A stretch of 64,000 nucleotides of DNA from Alcaligenaceae bacterium. GTDB taxonomy: Bacteria > Pseudomonadota > Gammaproteobacteria > Burkholderiales > Burkholderiaceae_B. Shown piece after piece: positions 18,958 through 29,362 of this stretch; position 1 is the first letter of the stretch; the number at the start of each line of letters is the position of its first letter. Below the pieces are notes generated by a model. The model was not told the origin of the DNA. It did no database searches and saw only the letters and a program-made list of their open reading frames with translations. A program made the translations under genes and the position numbers. The stretch lies in the NCBI GenBank assembly GCA_013416445.1, contig JACCER010000001.1, positions 248,001 to 312,000 of the forward strand. The letters run 5' to 3'.

Positions 18958-19710
18958 ATGTCGTTAATGCGTGAAATGCTGGAAGCAGGTGTGCACTTTG
19001 GTCACCAGACCCGTTACTGGAACCCCAAGATGGCGCCGTACATCTTTGGCCAGCGTAACAAAATCCATATCGTCAACCTGGAACAAACCGTGGTCAAGTA
19101 CCACGAAGCTGCCAAATTCGTGCGCCAGATCGCAGCACGTGGCGGTAATGTTCTGTTTGTCGGCACCAAACGCGCCGCGCGTGAACTGGTCGCCGCCGAA
19201 GCCGCACGTTGCGGCATGCCTTATGTCGACAGCCGTTGGCTGGGCGGCATGATGACCAACTTCAAAACGGTCAAGACCTCTGTCAAGCGCCTGAAAGAAA
19301 TGGAAGCGCAAGTCGCCGACGGCGTAACCGAACGCATGAGCAAGAAAGAAGCCCTGATGTTCGATCGCGAACTCGAAAAGCTGAACAAGGGCATTGGCGG
19401 CATCAAAGACATGAACAACCTGCCAGACGCCTTGTTCGTCATCGACGTGGGCTATCACAAAATTGCTATTGCCGAAGCCAAGACGCTGGGTATTCCCGTC
19501 GTTGCGGTGGTCGATACCAACCACTCGCCAGACGGCATCGCCCATATCATTCCTGGCAACGATGACTCAGCCAAGGCTATTGCCTTGTATGCGCGCGGCA
19601 TGGCAGACGCCATCCTCGAAGGCCGTGAGCAAAACCTGAACGGTCTGGTCGAAGAAATCGCGGAAGGCAGCGAAGAATTCGTCGAGGTCGAGCAAGAACG
19701 CACCGAATAA
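18958..19710 (+). CDS. rpsB: 30S ribosomal protein S2
   Basis: 250-aa small-subunit protein. Family signatures are clear: [45 protein letters not shown] and [15 protein letters not shown]. The C-terminus is an acidic tail rich in Glu. GGAG precedes the ATG. It heads the rpsB-tsf-pyrH-frr block, the usual order in proteobacteria. Confidence 0.98.
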   Translation: MSLMREMLEAGVHFGHQTRYWNPKMAPYIFGQRNKIHIVNLEQTVVKYHEAAKFVRQIAARGGNVLFVGTKRAARELVAAEAARCGMPYVDSRWLGGMMTNFKTVKTSVKRLKEMEAQVADGVTERMSKKEALMFDRELEKLNKGIGGIKDMNNLPDALFVIDVGYHKIAIAEAKTLGIPVVAVVDTNHSPDGIAHIIPGNDDSAKAIALYARGMADAILEGREQNLNGLVEEIAEGSEEFVEVEQERTE

Positions 19711-19751
19711 GCATGCCTGCCCGGCTTGTAGTACAGCCCGGGCGCCGGTTG

Positions 19752-19818
19752 CTGCCTGATGATAGTCAGGCAGTGGCTGGCAACATTGCGTTATGCACCT
19801 GCCCCGGCTCTGCCGGGG
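19752..19818 (+). terminator. Two stem-loops between rpsB and tsf (attenuator-like)
   Basis: First hairpin 19752-19773 (CTGCCTGA / TCAGGCAG, 6-base loop); second 19802-19818 (CCCCGGC-TCT-GCCGGGG) followed by TGTGTTTT. The second is terminator-like but has an imperfect T-tract, so partial termination or RNA processing that lowers tsf relative to rpsB is plausible. Confidence 0.5.
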
Positions 19819-19845
19819 TGTGTTTTAGTGAACTGGAGAAAAATA

Positions 19846-20724
19846 GTGGCTCAAATTACCGCATCTATGGTTAAAGAATTGCGCGAGAAAACCGACGCGC
19901 CCATGATGGAATGCAAAAAAGCACTGACCGAAGCCGAAGGCGACATGGCCCGCGCTGAAGAAATTCTCCGCGTAAAACTGGGCAACAAGGCCAGCAAGGC
20001 TGCAACTCGCGTCACCGCCGAAGGCCTCATTGGTCTGCATATTTCGTCCGACAGCAAGCGCGGCGCTCTGGTCGAAGTCAATTGCGAAACTGACTTTGTT
20101 GCTAAAAACGACGATTTCGTTGGTTTTATCAATCAGGTTTCGGAACTGGTCGCTGAAAAAAATCCTGCCGACGTAGCTGCTTTGTCCGAGCTATCCCTGG
20201 GCGAAGGCACTGTTGAATCCATACGTGCAGCCCTGGTTGGCAAAATTGGCGAAAACATCTCTGTACGCCGCTTCCAGCGCTTCGAAACCAGCAACCAGCT
20301 GGCCAGCTATGTGCACGGCGGCAAAATTGGTGTGCTGGTCGAATTTACTGGCGCGGAAGAAGTGGGTAAAGACCTGGCCATGCATATCGCGGCAACCAAG
20401 CCTAAAGCGCTTGATGCCAGCGGCGTAGACCAGAACGATATCGCCACCGAGCGTTCCGTTGCTGCACAAAAAGCAGCCGAATCCGGCAAGCCTGCTGAAA
20501 TCGTCGCCAAGATGGTCGAAGGTTCGGTGCAGAAATTCCTGAAAGAAGTCACACTGCTTTCCCAGCCGTTTGTCAAAAACGACAAGCAGTCGGTCGAGCA
20601 GATGCTGAAGGAAAAAAGCGCCAGCATTTCCGGTTTCGCCTTATATGTGGTTGGCGAAGGCATAGAGAAAAAGTCTGAAGACTTTGCCGCTGAAGTGGCT
20701 GCCGCTGCTGCCGGCAACGCCTGA
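19846..20724 (+). CDS. tsf: Translation elongation factor Ts
   Basis: 292-aa guanine-nucleotide exchange factor for EF-Tu. Signatures: [19 protein letters not shown], the N-terminal UBA-like domain, and the exchange-loop motif [19 protein letters not shown]. The start is GTG 19846 (read as Met, MAQITASMV), preceded by GGAG at 19834-19837; the longer ATG frame begins inside the intergenic hairpins and was rejected. It follows rpsB by 135 bp, a gap filled by two stem-loops. Confidence 0.97.
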   Translation: MAQITASMVKELREKTDAPMMECKKALTEAEGDMARAEEILRVKLGNKASKAATRVTAEGLIGLHISSDSKRGALVEVNCETDFVAKNDDFVGFINQVSELVAEKNPADVAALSELSLGEGTVESIRAALVGKIGENISVRRFQRFETSNQLASYVHGGKIGVLVEFTGAEEVGKDLAMHIAATKPKALDASGVDQNDIATERSVAAQKAAESGKPAEIVAKMVEGSVQKFLKEVTLLSQPFVKNDKQSVEQMLKEKSASISGFALYVVGEGIEKKSEDFAAEVAAAAAGNA

Positions 20725-20745
20725 TTTTCTGCATTAAGTAAAAAA

Positions 20746-20777
20746 AGTCAGGCCTGCGCCATGACGCAGGCCTGACT
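20746..20777. other. 13-bp perfect hairpin between tsf and pyrH
   Basis: AGTCAGGCCTGCG (20746-20758) and its exact complement (20765-20777) enclose a 6-base loop. On the plus strand the stem is preceded by a run of A and followed by CTGGCTT, so it is not a canonical plus-strand terminator; read on the minus strand it is followed by a T-run. It begins 21 bases after the tsf stop. Confidence 0.6.
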
Positions 20778-20820
20778 CTGGCTTACACTTTCGTTGGACT
20801 GTTTACCTAGGATCCTACCT

Positions 20821-21537
20821 ATGACCACCAGATCGTATAAGCGCGTACTTCTTAAACTCTCCGGCGAAGCGCTGATGGGGGAAGACGCCTTTGGGATCAA
20901 CCGTTCAACTATTCTGCGCATGACCGAAGAAATTGCCGAGGTCTCCGCCATGGGCGTTGAACTGGCAATCGTGATCGGCGGCGGTAATATCTTCCGGGGT
21001 ATCGCACCGGGCGCCCAAGGCATGGATCGCGCGACCGCCGATTACATGGGCATGATGGCTACCGTCATGAATGCGCTTGCGCTCCAAGACGCGCTCAAGC
21101 ATCGCGGTATCGATACACGGGTGCAGTCCGCCCTGAATATCGATCAAGTAGTTGAGCCTTATATCCGCCCCAAAGCCTTGCGTTACCTCGAAGAAGGTAA
21201 AATCGTCATTTTTGCGGCAGGCACGGGCAATCCATTTTTTACCACTGACACCGCTTCTGCATTGCGCGGTGCCGAAATCGGTGCGGAAATCGTCCTGAAA
21301 GCCACCAAGGTCGATGGCATATACAGCGCCGATCCCAATAAAGATCCCACCGCGACCCGTTATGCACGCATCAGCTTCGACGAAGCCATTGTGCGTCGCC
21401 TGGAAATCATGGACGCCACCGCGTTCGCCTTGTGTCGCGATCAAAAGCTGCCCATCAAGGTTTTTTCCATCAATAAGCCGGGTGCTCTCAAGCGAGTCGT
21501 ATCGGGCGAAGACGAAGGCACACTGGTACACGTTTGA
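20821..21537 (+). CDS. pyrH: Uridylate kinase (UMP kinase)
   Basis: 238-aa bacterial UMP kinase of the amino-acid-kinase fold, converting UMP to UDP. Motifs: [43 protein letters not shown] and [13 protein letters not shown] 20821 (MTTRSYKRV) was chosen because the nine preceding codons of the longer frame lack family similarity. It lies between tsf and frr, its standard position. Confidence 0.97.
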   Translation: MTTRSYKRVLLKLSGEALMGEDAFGINRSTILRMTEEIAEVSAMGVELAIVIGGGNIFRGIAPGAQGMDRATADYMGMMATVMNALALQDALKHRGIDTRVQSALNIDQVVEPYIRPKALRYLEEGKIVIFAAGTGNPFFTTDTASALRGAEIGAEIVLKATKVDGIYSADPNKDPTATRYARISFDEAIVRRLEIMDATAFALCRDQKLPIKVFSINKPGALKRVVSGEDEGTLVHV

Positions 21538-21550
21538 TAAAGGAACAAGA

Positions 21551-22111
21551 ATGAGTCTTTCAGAGGTCAGGAAATCGGCCGAAGAGCGCATGGCCAAGTC
21601 GATAGAATCGCTCAAGGTCGGTTTGTCAAAGATCCGTACTGGCCGGGCCCATGCCGGCATCCTCGACCACGTCATGGTCGATTACTACGGCTCTCCCGTG
21701 CCTGTCAGCCAGGTTGGTAATGTCAACCTGGTCGACGCGCGCACCATCAGCATACAGGTCTGGGAAAAAAACATGGCCGGCCCCATTGAAAAGGCCATAC
21801 GCGACTCCGATCTTGGTCTGAACCCCATTTCCATGGGTGACAGCATACGGGTTCCCATGCCTGCGCTTACCGAAGAACGGCGCCGTGATTTGACCAAGGT
21901 AGTGCGCACCGAAGGCGAAGATGCCAAGATTGCTGTACGCAATTTGCGCCGTGATGCCAACGATACACTCAAGAAGCTGGTCAAGGACAAAGAAATCTCC
22001 GAAGACGACGAGCGTCGCATGCAAGACGAAGTGCAAAAAATCACCGATAAGCATGTTACTGAAATCGACAAGATGGTTGCACAAAAAGAAGCAGAAATCA
22101 TGACGGTTTAA
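21551..22111 (+). CDS. frr: Ribosome recycling factor
   Basis: 186-aa factor that splits post-termination ribosomes with EF-G. Signatures: [44 protein letters not shown]-like [18 protein letters not shown], and a Lys/Glu-rich C-terminal helix. A longer open frame extends upstream inside pyrH; ATG 21551 with AAAGGA just upstream gives the family length. It starts 13 bp after pyrH. Confidence 0.97.
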   Translation: MSLSEVRKSAEERMAKSIESLKVGLSKIRTGRAHAGILDHVMVDYYGSPVPVSQVGNVNLVDARTISIQVWEKNMAGPIEKAIRDSDLGLNPISMGDSIRVPMPALTEERRRDLTKVVRTEGEDAKIAVRNLRRDANDTLKKLVKDKEISEDDERRMQDEVQKITDKHVTEIDKMVAQKEAEIMTV

Positions 22112-22141
22112 CCGTTATTTTCCGGACGCAAATTACTCTTG

Positions 22142-22900
22142 ATGCTACGTAGCACGACTCAGTCCCTACCCGAGTGCGGCGATGTTCCACGCCATATTGC
22201 CGTTATCATGGATGGCAATGGGCGTTGGGCAACCAAGCGCTTCCTGCCGCGCACGGCAGGCCATGTGCGCGGCGTGCAGGCTGTGCGGCGCGCAGTCGAA
22301 GCCTGTGGCAAGCGCGGGGTTGAATACCTCACTTTATTTGCATTCAGCTCTGAAAACTGGCGCCGCCCTCAAGAAGAAGTTACGCTTCTTATGCGTTTGT
22401 TTATTCAGACTCTGGAAAAAGAAGTCAGAAAGCTTAGTGATCAGGGTGTGCGCTTGCGAGTCGTGGGCGACTTGTCGCCATTTGAACCCAAGCTCCAGGA
22501 ACTCATCCATCTGGCAGAACAGCGCACAGCCCATAACACAGCGCTCAACCTGACCATCGCCGCCAATTATGGCGGTCGCTGGGATATTCTCCAGGCAATG
22601 CAGCGTCTGCTGCTGGCTCGCCCCGATTTGGCCAATACCCCGCAAGCCATCGACGAATCGCTGCTTAGCCAGTATTTGTCCATGGCCTATGCACCAGAGC
22701 CTGATCTTTTCATTCGCACCGGCGGCGAACAACGCATCTCCAATTTTCTTATCTGGCAACTCGCCTATACTGAACTGTATTTTACAGATGGCTTCTGGCC
22801 TGATTTTGGCGCTACGGAACTCGACGCAGCCTTTGACTGGTATCGGTCTCGGGAACGCCGCTTTGGGCGCACCAGCGCCCAACTTGCGCAACAAATCTGA
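22142..22900 (+). CDS. uppS: Undecaprenyl diphosphate synthase
   Basis: 252-aa cis-prenyltransferase that makes the C55 carrier for peptidoglycan and O-antigen. Catalytic motif [20 protein letters not shown], and the C-terminal [15 protein letters not shown] and [13 protein letters not shown] 22142 was preferred over the adjacent TTG; the ribosome site is weak. It lies between frr and cdsA, as expected. Confidence 0.96.
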   Translation: MLRSTTQSLPECGDVPRHIAVIMDGNGRWATKRFLPRTAGHVRGVQAVRRAVEACGKRGVEYLTLFAFSSENWRRPQEEVTLLMRLFIQTLEKEVRKLSDQGVRLRVVGDLSPFEPKLQELIHLAEQRTAHNTALNLTIAANYGGRWDILQAMQRLLLARPDLANTPQAIDESLLSQYLSMAYAPEPDLFIRTGGEQRISNFLIWQLAYTELYFTDGFWPDFGATELDAAFDWYRSRERRFGRTSAQLAQQI

Positions 22901-22918
22901 CTACAGGAGCTCCTTCCC

Positions 22919-23782
22919 ATGTTGAAGCAACGCGTCATTACGGCGATAGTCTTGCTTGCTGTACTGCTGGGGACCTTATTGGCCCCTGGGCCCTGGCCTT
23001 TGGTCTTGTTGTTGACCCTGATGGCCGCCTGCGCTCTCTGGGAGTGGCTCAGGCTGACTTGGCCGAGCCAACCCACCCTTTTTCCTGTGGTGCTGGCGGT
23101 CATTGTGGCGGCCGGTTTACTTATGCTGTCGCAATCATGGCTGTCACCCGCACCGCAACCCTGGGCTATAGCGTTTCAGCTGCAGCTTAACCGCTGGCTT
23201 TTGCCTGTGGTCGCGTTGGCATGGGTGGTAGGGGCCACCGCCATGGTGGTTCGCGGTCAGGCCAGCGAGCGCCGTTGTGGCACGTGGCTCAGTCTGTTTG
23301 GCATTGTGGCTGTCGTTGCCGTCTGGGCCGCGCTGGTGCAGTTGTTTCTGGCGCGTGGCGCCTGGTTCCTGGTGTCGCTGATGGCCTTTATTTGGTTTGC
23401 CGACATTGCCGCTTATTTCACTGGCAAAGCCCTGGGCAGGCACAAGCTTGCGCCCAAAGTCAGCCCAGGGAAGACCTGGGAAGGTGCTGTCGGCGGTGTG
23501 CTGGCCGCAGCCGCCTGGATCATGGCCAGTGCATATTGGCCAGGCAGCTTTGGCGCCGTACTGCTAGAGCGTTGGCCCTGGTGGGTGGTGCTGGCGCTGT
23601 CGGTATTCCTGGCGGCATTGTCGATAGTCGGTGATTTGTTCGAGTCCCTGCTCAAGCGACGCGCCCAAGTCAAGGATTCCAGCCAATTGCTGCCCGGACA
23701 CGGCGGGGTGTACGATCGTATCGACGCCTTGCTGCCCGTGGCGCCCATCGCTTTATTGTTGACGGGGGTATGGCTGCAATGA
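22919..23782 (+). CDS. cdsA: Phosphatidate cytidylyltransferase
   Basis: 287-aa polytopic membrane enzyme converting phosphatidate and CTP to CDP-diacylglycerol. Several hydrophobic helices precede the signature near the C-terminus: [20 protein letters not shown] followed by [21 protein letters not shown] lies 10 bases before ATG 22919. Its stop overlaps the dxr start. Confidence 0.96.
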   Translation: MLKQRVITAIVLLAVLLGTLLAPGPWPLVLLLTLMAACALWEWLRLTWPSQPTLFPVVLAVIVAAGLLMLSQSWLSPAPQPWAIAFQLQLNRWLLPVVALAWVVGATAMVVRGQASERRCGTWLSLFGIVAVVAVWAALVQLFLARGAWFLVSLMAFIWFADIAAYFTGKALGRHKLAPKVSPGKTWEGAVGGVLAAAAWIMASAYWPGSFGAVLLERWPWWVVLALSVFLAALSIVGDLFESLLKRRAQVKDSSQLLPGHGGVYDRIDALLPVAPIALLLTGVWLQ

Positions 23783-24984
23783 CGCATCAGCATGTATGTG
23801 TTCTGGGTTCAACCGGGTCTATCGGCGAAAATACCCTGGATGTCATAGCGCGCCACCCGGAAACCATCTCAATTTACGCGCTTAGTGCGCATAGCCGCAT
23901 AGAAAGGCTGGCCGAACAGGCGCAGGCAACGCGTGCAAAAGTGGTCATTGTGCCTACCGAAGCGGCGCGTGCCCAATTCGAACATGCCTGGACGGTAGCG
24001 CAGCCCCGGCCAGAGATCCGGGTAGGGGCGCAGGCGCTGGCTGATACCGCTGCCGATGCGGCGGTCACCACCGTGATGGCGGCTATTGTGGGTGCGGCGG
24101 GCCTGCCGTCAGCCCTGGCTGCCGCCAAAGCGGGCAAGCGGGTCTTGCTGGCCAACAAAGAGGCCTTGGTCGCGGCCGGTGGCTTGTTCATGCGGGCAGT
24201 GCGCGACAATGGCGCCGAGCTGCTGCCCATCGACAGCGAACACAACGCCATTTTCCAGTGCCTCCCTCATACACACGACCGGGCCAAGGCGCCGACACAA
24301 CCCGCAAAAGGCGTGCGCCGCTTGTTGCTTACCGCATCGGGCGGACCATTTCGCACTACTGCGCTGCATTTGTTGCCAGGCGTCACACCTGATCAGGCCT
24401 GTGCGCATCCCAACTGGAGCATGGGCCGTAAAATTTCAGTCGATTCGGCCACCATGCTCAACAAGGGGCTGGAAGTCATCGAGGCACACTGGTTGTTTGC
24501 CATGCCCGTCAACCGGATTCAAGTCGTCATACACCCGCAAAGCATGGTGCATTCCATGGTTGAATACGAAGATGGCTCCATATTGGCTCAGCTGGGGCAG
24601 CCAGATATGCGCACGCCAATTGCGTATGGTCTTGGGTTTCCCGAGCGTATCGATAGCGGTGTGGGCCTGCTGGCGCTCACCGCCTTGGGGCGCCTTGACT
24701 TCGAAGAGCCCAATCTCGAGCGCTTTCCTTGTCTGAAGCTATCGTTCGATGCCTTGAAAACCAGCCAGGCGGCCTGCGTAGCGTTAAATGCCGCCAACGA
24801 AATCGCCGTCGATTGTTTTTTGAAACAGCAAATTCGCTATACTGAAATTGCCTGCATTATTGAAGACAGCCTGAATCGCATAACTGGCATGCCAACGCCA
24901 GGCCTGGACTCGCTCGACGAAGTGCTGGCCCTTGATGCCCACACACGTAGCATTGCCGCGGAACTTTGCCTGCTCAAAGGGTAG
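23779..24984 (+). CDS. dxr: 1-deoxy-D-xylulose 5-phosphate reductoisomerase
   Basis: 401-aa NADPH enzyme forming MEP in the non-mevalonate isoprenoid pathway. NADPH site [25 protein letters not shown]; the substrate/metal motif [18 protein letters not shown]; and [20 protein letters not shown]. The start is set at ATG 23779, which overlaps the cdsA stop as ATGA; an in-frame ATG at 23770 is possible. A short extra segment ([13 protein letters not shown]) follows the EHNAIFQCL motif. Confidence 0.96.
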   Translation: MTHQHVCVLGSTGSIGENTLDVIARHPETISIYALSAHSRIERLAEQAQATRAKVVIVPTEAARAQFEHAWTVAQPRPEIRVGAQALADTAADAAVTTVMAAIVGAAGLPSALAAAKAGKRVLLANKEALVAAGGLFMRAVRDNGAELLPIDSEHNAIFQCLPHTHDRAKAPTQPAKGVRRLLLTASGGPFRTTALHLLPGVTPDQACAHPNWSMGRKISVDSATMLNKGLEVIEAHWLFAMPVNRIQVVIHPQSMVHSMVEYEDGSILAQLGQPDMRTPIAYGLGFPERIDSGVGLLALTALGRLDFEEPNLERFPCLKLSFDALKTSQAACVALNAANEIAVDCFLKQQIRYTEIACIIEDSLNRITGMPTPGLDSLDEVLALDAHTRSIAAELCLLKG

Positions 24985-25008
24985 CGGCGCGGCTTTATCT
25001 GGATTTCC

Positions 25009-26343
25009 ATGCTTTTCACTTTGCTCGCTTTTGCTGTTGCCCTTGGGGTGCTGATTACTTTTCACGAGCTTGGCCATTATTGGGTCGCTCGCCGTTGCGG
25101 CGTACGGGTGCTGCGCTTTTCAGTGGGTTTTGGCAAGGTGCTGGCGCGCCGCACCGACCGCCACGGCACCGAATGGGCCGTATCTGCCATACCTTTGGGT
25201 GGGTACGTCAAGATGCTCGACGATGCTCCAGAAAATGCAACGCAGGCTGAAGCCAGCCAGGCATTCAACCAGAAAACATTGGCTCAACGCAGCGCCATCG
25301 TACTGGCGGGGCCAGTGGCCAACCTGATACTTGCCGCCTTGTTGTATACCGCGCTGGGTCTGGCTGGAACCAACGAGCCGGCTGCAATACTGGCCGCGCC
25401 GCCGCCTAATACAACAGCCGCGCAAGCAGGTTTTCAGGCCGGCGACCAGATAACCGCCATCAACCAGGAAAAAGTGCAGTCCTGGAACGAGGCTCGCTGG
25501 CAGTTGCTGGATGTCCTTACCAGCGGTGGCGAGGCCCAGGTGCAGGTGAAAACAACGCAAGGCGCATCCCAAGAGCGTCATCTGCGTGTGGCTGCCGGCA
25601 CAATAGAACCTGACGGCACCGACCTTATGGCCGAAGCCGGGCTGGCTCTGGCTGCGCCCAGGCCGCAAATCAATCAAATCAATGCCGGCGCTGCGGGTGA
25701 GGCCGCCGGCTTGCGCAGCGGCGACATTGTCGTTGCGCTCGGCGCAATCAAAAATCCTTCGGCCGGCGCCGTGGTGGCTGAAATCCAGAAAAGTCCGGGC
25801 CAGCCATTGTCACTGACCGTGTTGCGCGATGGCGTCTTGCTGACCATCAGCGTAACCCCACGCGCCGAAGCCGCCGCCAATGGCGAGGCAGTAGGGCGCA
25901 TAGGCGTGTTGCTGGGGGCTGATTTCCCTATGGTCATGGTGCGTTACGGCTTGTTCGACAGTCTGTCACGAGGCGTATCGCGCACACTGGAGACAGCCTG
26001 GTTTTCATTGAAAATGATGGGCCGCATGATATTTGGCGATGTTTCGCTGCGCAATGTCAGCGGCCCGGTTACTATTGCCGATTATGCAGGCCAGACGGCA
26101 CGTATTGGTCTGGCTGCGTATGTTGGTTTTTTAGCCTTGATCAGTGTTAGTATCGGCGTGTTAAATTTATTGCCCATACCCATGCTCGACGGCGGCCACC
26201 TGATGTTCTACATCATCGAGGCCGTGCGCGGCAAGCCTGTGCCCGAGAAATGGCGTGAAAGCGGCCAGCGCATAGGGCTGGGCCTGCTGGTTGCGTTAAT
26301 GGGTCTGGCATTTTTTAATGATTTTTCCCGTCTTTTCAGTTGA
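25009..26343 (+). CDS. rseP: Site-2 intramembrane zinc metalloprotease RseP
   Basis: 444-aa inner-membrane protease that cleaves anti-sigma-E and signal-peptide remnants. The zinc site HELGH (residues 19-23) lies in the first helix, two PDZ regions occupy about 115-290, and the third zinc ligand is in NLLPIPMLDGGHL. C-terminal helices close the protein. It lies between dxr and bamA, a conserved envelope-stress neighbourhood. Confidence 0.96.
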   Translation: MLFTLLAFAVALGVLITFHELGHYWVARRCGVRVLRFSVGFGKVLARRTDRHGTEWAVSAIPLGGYVKMLDDAPENATQAEASQAFNQKTLAQRSAIVLAGPVANLILAALLYTALGLAGTNEPAAILAAPPPNTTAAQAGFQAGDQITAINQEKVQSWNEARWQLLDVLTSGGEAQVQVKTTQGASQERHLRVAAGTIEPDGTDLMAEAGLALAAPRPQINQINAGAAGEAAGLRSGDIVVALGAIKNPSAGAVVAEIQKSPGQPLSLTVLRDGVLLTISVTPRAEAAANGEAVGRIGVLLGADFPMVMVRYGLFDSLSRGVSRTLETAWFSLKMMGRMIFGDVSLRNVSGPVTIADYAGQTARIGLAAYVGFLALISVSIGVLNLLPIPMLDGGHLMFYIIEAVRGKPVPEKWRESGQRIGLGLLVALMGLAFFNDFSRLFS

Positions 26344-26396
26344 GGGCTTTGTGCCTTACAATCGTCCACCATTTATTCGCCCAAGGATCCTCCAGG

Positions 26397-28739
26397 ATGT
26401 CGTTTAGCCGGAAATTCCCTTTTGCCAAGCGCGCCATGCCTGTTTTGCTGGCGGCTATGCTTATTCCCAGTCTTGCGCATGCATTTTCACCTTTTGTGGT
26501 GCGTGACATCCAGGTCAACGGCATACAGCGTGTCGAAGCAGGCACGATATTCAGTTATTTGCCAGCCAAGGTAGGTGAAGAATTCACCGAAACCCAGGCT
26601 GCCGAGGCTATCCAGCGCCTGTATGCAACTGGCTTTTTCAGCGACGTTAAAATCGACACCGAAAATGGAGTGTTGGTCGTGTCGGTGCAAGAAAGGCCCA
26701 CCATCGCATCGGTCAGCTTCAATGGCATGCACGAATTCGATTCCAAAGCCATTACCAAGTCGCTGGGGCAAGTTGGTTTCGGGCAAGGGCGGGTATTTGA
26801 TCGCTCCATGCTCGAGCGCGCCGAATTCGAGCTTAAACAGCAGTATCTCTCGAAAGGCAAGTACGGCGTTGAAATCACGCCCATCATCACTCCCTTGCCG
26901 CGCAACCGGGTAGGTGTCAGTTTCGACATCTTCGAGGGCGATCTGGCCAAAATCAAGCAAATTTCCGTGGTTGGCAACAAGGCGTTCTCACAAGGCACCT
27001 TGCTCGACGAAATGGAGCTGACCGATTCAGGCATGATGACCTGGTACACCGGCACTGATAAATACTCGCGCGAAAAACTCGAGGGCGATGTCGAACGCAT
27101 CCGCTCCTATTATCTTGATCGCGGCTATCTGGAATATTCCTCTGAGCCTCCTCAGGTCAGCATTTCGCCTGATCGTCACGATATTTTTATCACGCTTACC
27201 GTGCACGAGGGCGAGCCCTACAAGTTGCGCAGCGTAAAGCTGGCGGGCGACCTCCTCGGCCTCGAAGAAGCAATCCAGCCGCTGGTACAGGTAAAGGCGG
27301 GCGATACCTTTTCCGCCGCCAAAACCAGTGCCACGGTAAAAGCCATTACCGATTATCTGGGTGACTTGGGCTACGCATTTGCCAACGTCAACCCCAATCC
27401 TGTGCTTGATCGCGACGAACACGAAGCCGACCTGACGTTTTATGTGGATCCCGGTCGGCGCGTATATGTGCGCCGCATACAAATTGGCGGCAACACGCGC
27501 ACGCGCGACGAAGTCGTACGCCGTGAAATGCGCCAGCAGGAAGCTGCTTGGTACGATTCGGCCAATATCAAGTCGTCGCGCGACCGCATCGATCGCTTGG
27601 GTTACTTCAACGATGTCAACGTACACACCACACCCGTGGCTGGCTCGCCCGACCAAGTCGATGTCAACGTCGATGTCAAAGAAAAACCCACCGGCCTGAT
27701 CAACCTGGGCGTGGGCTATGGCTCTACTGACAAGGTGATTTTGTCGGCTGGCATCAGTCAGGATAATATTTTTGGCAGCGGCAATACCTTGTCTTTGCAG
27801 CTTAATACCAGCAAGACCAACCGCGCGGCCATTATTTCGCACACTGATCCCTACTGGACCAAAGACGGCATCAGCAAGACCACGTCGCTGTACTACCGGC
27901 GTACCACCCCTTACGATAGTCGCGACGCTTTTGGCGACTACCAAGTCACTGCCTTTGGTGGCGGCCTGAACTTCGGCGTGCCCATTTCAGAGTTCGATCG
28001 CATTTTTACGGGCGTAAGCTTTGAGCACAACAAACTCACCAAGCTTAGCAAGAAATATACGCCGCAGGCCTACCAGGATTTCGTCAAAGAATATGGTGAA
28101 TCAACCAATTCAGTCATTTTCAACCTGGGCTGGTCCAAAGATACCCGCGATAGCGCCATAGCTCCTACCAAGGGCAGTTATACGCGCCTGTCGGGCGACT
28201 TGTCCACCATGGACTTACGCTACTACATGCTCAGCGCCCAGCAGCAGTATTACCTGCCTTTGGGGCGCGCCTACACGCTGGCCTTCAACGGCCTGGCTGA
28301 TTGGGGTAAAACCTATGGCGGCAAATCTTTCCCGGTCATCAAGAACGTATACGGCGGGGGCATCGGGTCGGTACGCGGCTACGAAGGCGCGTCACTGGGT
28401 CCACGCGACTCGCTTACCAATGATTACCTTGGCGGCTCACGCCGTATCGTAGGTAATGTACAGTTGTACCTGCCGTTCCCGGGTGCTACGCGTGATCGCA
28501 CCCTGCGTTGGTTCCTGTTTACCGACGCGGGGCAGGTGGCCAGCACCGGTGGCGGTTCATGTACCCGAGGTATCGGTAATAAATCTGAAGATCCATGCGG
28601 CTGGAAGTATTCCGCAGGTATCGGTTTGTCGTGGCAGTCGCCAATGGGTCCGTTGCAGTTGTCTTATGGCCGCGCACTCAATGCCAAAGAAGGCGACGAC
28701 AAGCAGGCCTTCCAGTTCCAGATCGGTACTGGTTTCTGA
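26397..28739 (+). CDS. bamA: Outer membrane protein assembly factor BamA
   Basis: 780-aa Omp85 protein that inserts beta-barrels into the outer membrane. Signal peptide ending in PSLAHA (about residue 29); five POTRA domains up to about residue 420; then a C-terminal 16-strand barrel with the loop-6 motif VRGYEGASLGPRD and a terminal Phe (QIGTGF). ATG 26397 (MSFSRKFPF) was chosen because it gives a proper signal peptide and follows AAGGA; the longer frame overlaps the rseP stop. It is followed by skp. Confidence 0.96.
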   Translation: MSFSRKFPFAKRAMPVLLAAMLIPSLAHAFSPFVVRDIQVNGIQRVEAGTIFSYLPAKVGEEFTETQAAEAIQRLYATGFFSDVKIDTENGVLVVSVQERPTIASVSFNGMHEFDSKAITKSLGQVGFGQGRVFDRSMLERAEFELKQQYLSKGKYGVEITPIITPLPRNRVGVSFDIFEGDLAKIKQISVVGNKAFSQGTLLDEMELTDSGMMTWYTGTDKYSREKLEGDVERIRSYYLDRGYLEYSSEPPQVSISPDRHDIFITLTVHEGEPYKLRSVKLAGDLLGLEEAIQPLVQVKAGDTFSAAKTSATVKAITDYLGDLGYAFANVNPNPVLDRDEHEADLTFYVDPGRRVYVRRIQIGGNTRTRDEVVRREMRQQEAAWYDSANIKSSRDRIDRLGYFNDVNVHTTPVAGSPDQVDVNVDVKEKPTGLINLGVGYGSTDKVILSAGISQDNIFGSGNTLSLQLNTSKTNRAAIISHTDPYWTKDGISKTTSLYYRRTTPYDSRDAFGDYQVTAFGGGLNFGVPISEFDRIFTGVSFEHNKLTKLSKKYTPQAYQDFVKEYGESTNSVIFNLGWSKDTRDSAIAPTKGSYTRLSGDLSTMDLRYYMLSAQQQYYLPLGRAYTLAFNGLADWGKTYGGKSFPVIKNVYGGGIGSVRGYEGASLGPRDSLTNDYLGGSRRIVGNVQLYLPFPGATRDRTLRWFLFTDAGQVASTGGGSCTRGIGNKSEDPCGWKYSAGIGLSWQSPMGPLQLSYGRALNAKEGDDKQAFQFQIGTGF

Positions 28740-28801
28740 TTCATGCCAATTAATGGCACAATAGCTCTTTTATCTCTGCTACTTTGCAAGGTAGATTTTT
28801 C

Positions 28802-29356
28802 ATGAAGTCTCAATTAGTTTTAAAAGTTTCTGCTTTAACCCGTAGTATTGGTCGGGGCAACCGCGCTTTGGTTCTGGCAGCCGCGTTAGGCGCCACTGCC
28901 CTGATGGCAGCGCCTGTACACGCCCAGGCAACCAAAATTGGCTTCGTGAGCACCGAGCGCATTTTGCGTGACTCCAAGCCTGCCAAAGCCGCCCAGACCA
29001 AAATCGAGGCCGAATTCAAGCGCCGCGACGACGAACTGCAAAAACTGGCCACCAGCCTGCGTTCGCAGGCACAAAAATTCGACAAAGACGCGCCCGTGCT
29101 GTCTGAATCCGAGCGTGTCAAACGTCAGCGTCAGCTGGCCGACCTAGATTCCGACCTCCAGCGCAAGCGCCGCGAATTCCAGGAAGACTTCAATCGCCGC
29201 CGCAATGAAGAATTCTCGAGCATAGTTGAAAAGGCCGATGCAGCCATCAAGCAAATCGCCGAACAGCAAGGCTACGACCTCATCATTCAAGATGCCGTCA
29301 CAGTAAGTCCCCGAGTCGACATTACCGACCAGGTTATGAAAGCACTGGGCGGCTAA
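28802..29356 (+). CDS. skp: Periplasmic OmpH/Skp-family chaperone
   Basis: 184-aa exported chaperone for unfolded outer-membrane proteins. Signal peptide to about residue 40 (LMAAPVHAQA), then IGFVSTERILRDSKPAKAA and a long Arg/Lys/Glu-rich coiled coil (QRQLADLDSDLQRKRREFQ). ATG 28802 (MKSQLVLK) was chosen to give a normal signal peptide. It lies between bamA and lpxD as in most proteobacteria. Confidence 0.93.
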   Translation: MKSQLVLKVSALTRSIGRGNRALVLAAALGATALMAAPVHAQATKIGFVSTERILRDSKPAKAAQTKIEAEFKRRDDELQKLATSLRSQAQKFDKDAPVLSESERVKRQRQLADLDSDLQRKRREFQEDFNRRRNEEFSSIVEKADAAIKQIAEQQGYDLIIQDAVTVSPRVDITDQVMKALGG

Positions 29357-29362
29357 CCGCAC

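Noticed and set aside
20783-20813. pyrH promoter (TTACAC ... TAGGAT)
   Set aside because: 19-base spacer, two mismatching hexamers, and too close to the ATG for a normal leader.
27027-27944. 305-codon minus-strand open frame
   Set aside because: Antisense to bamA; no recognisable motif.
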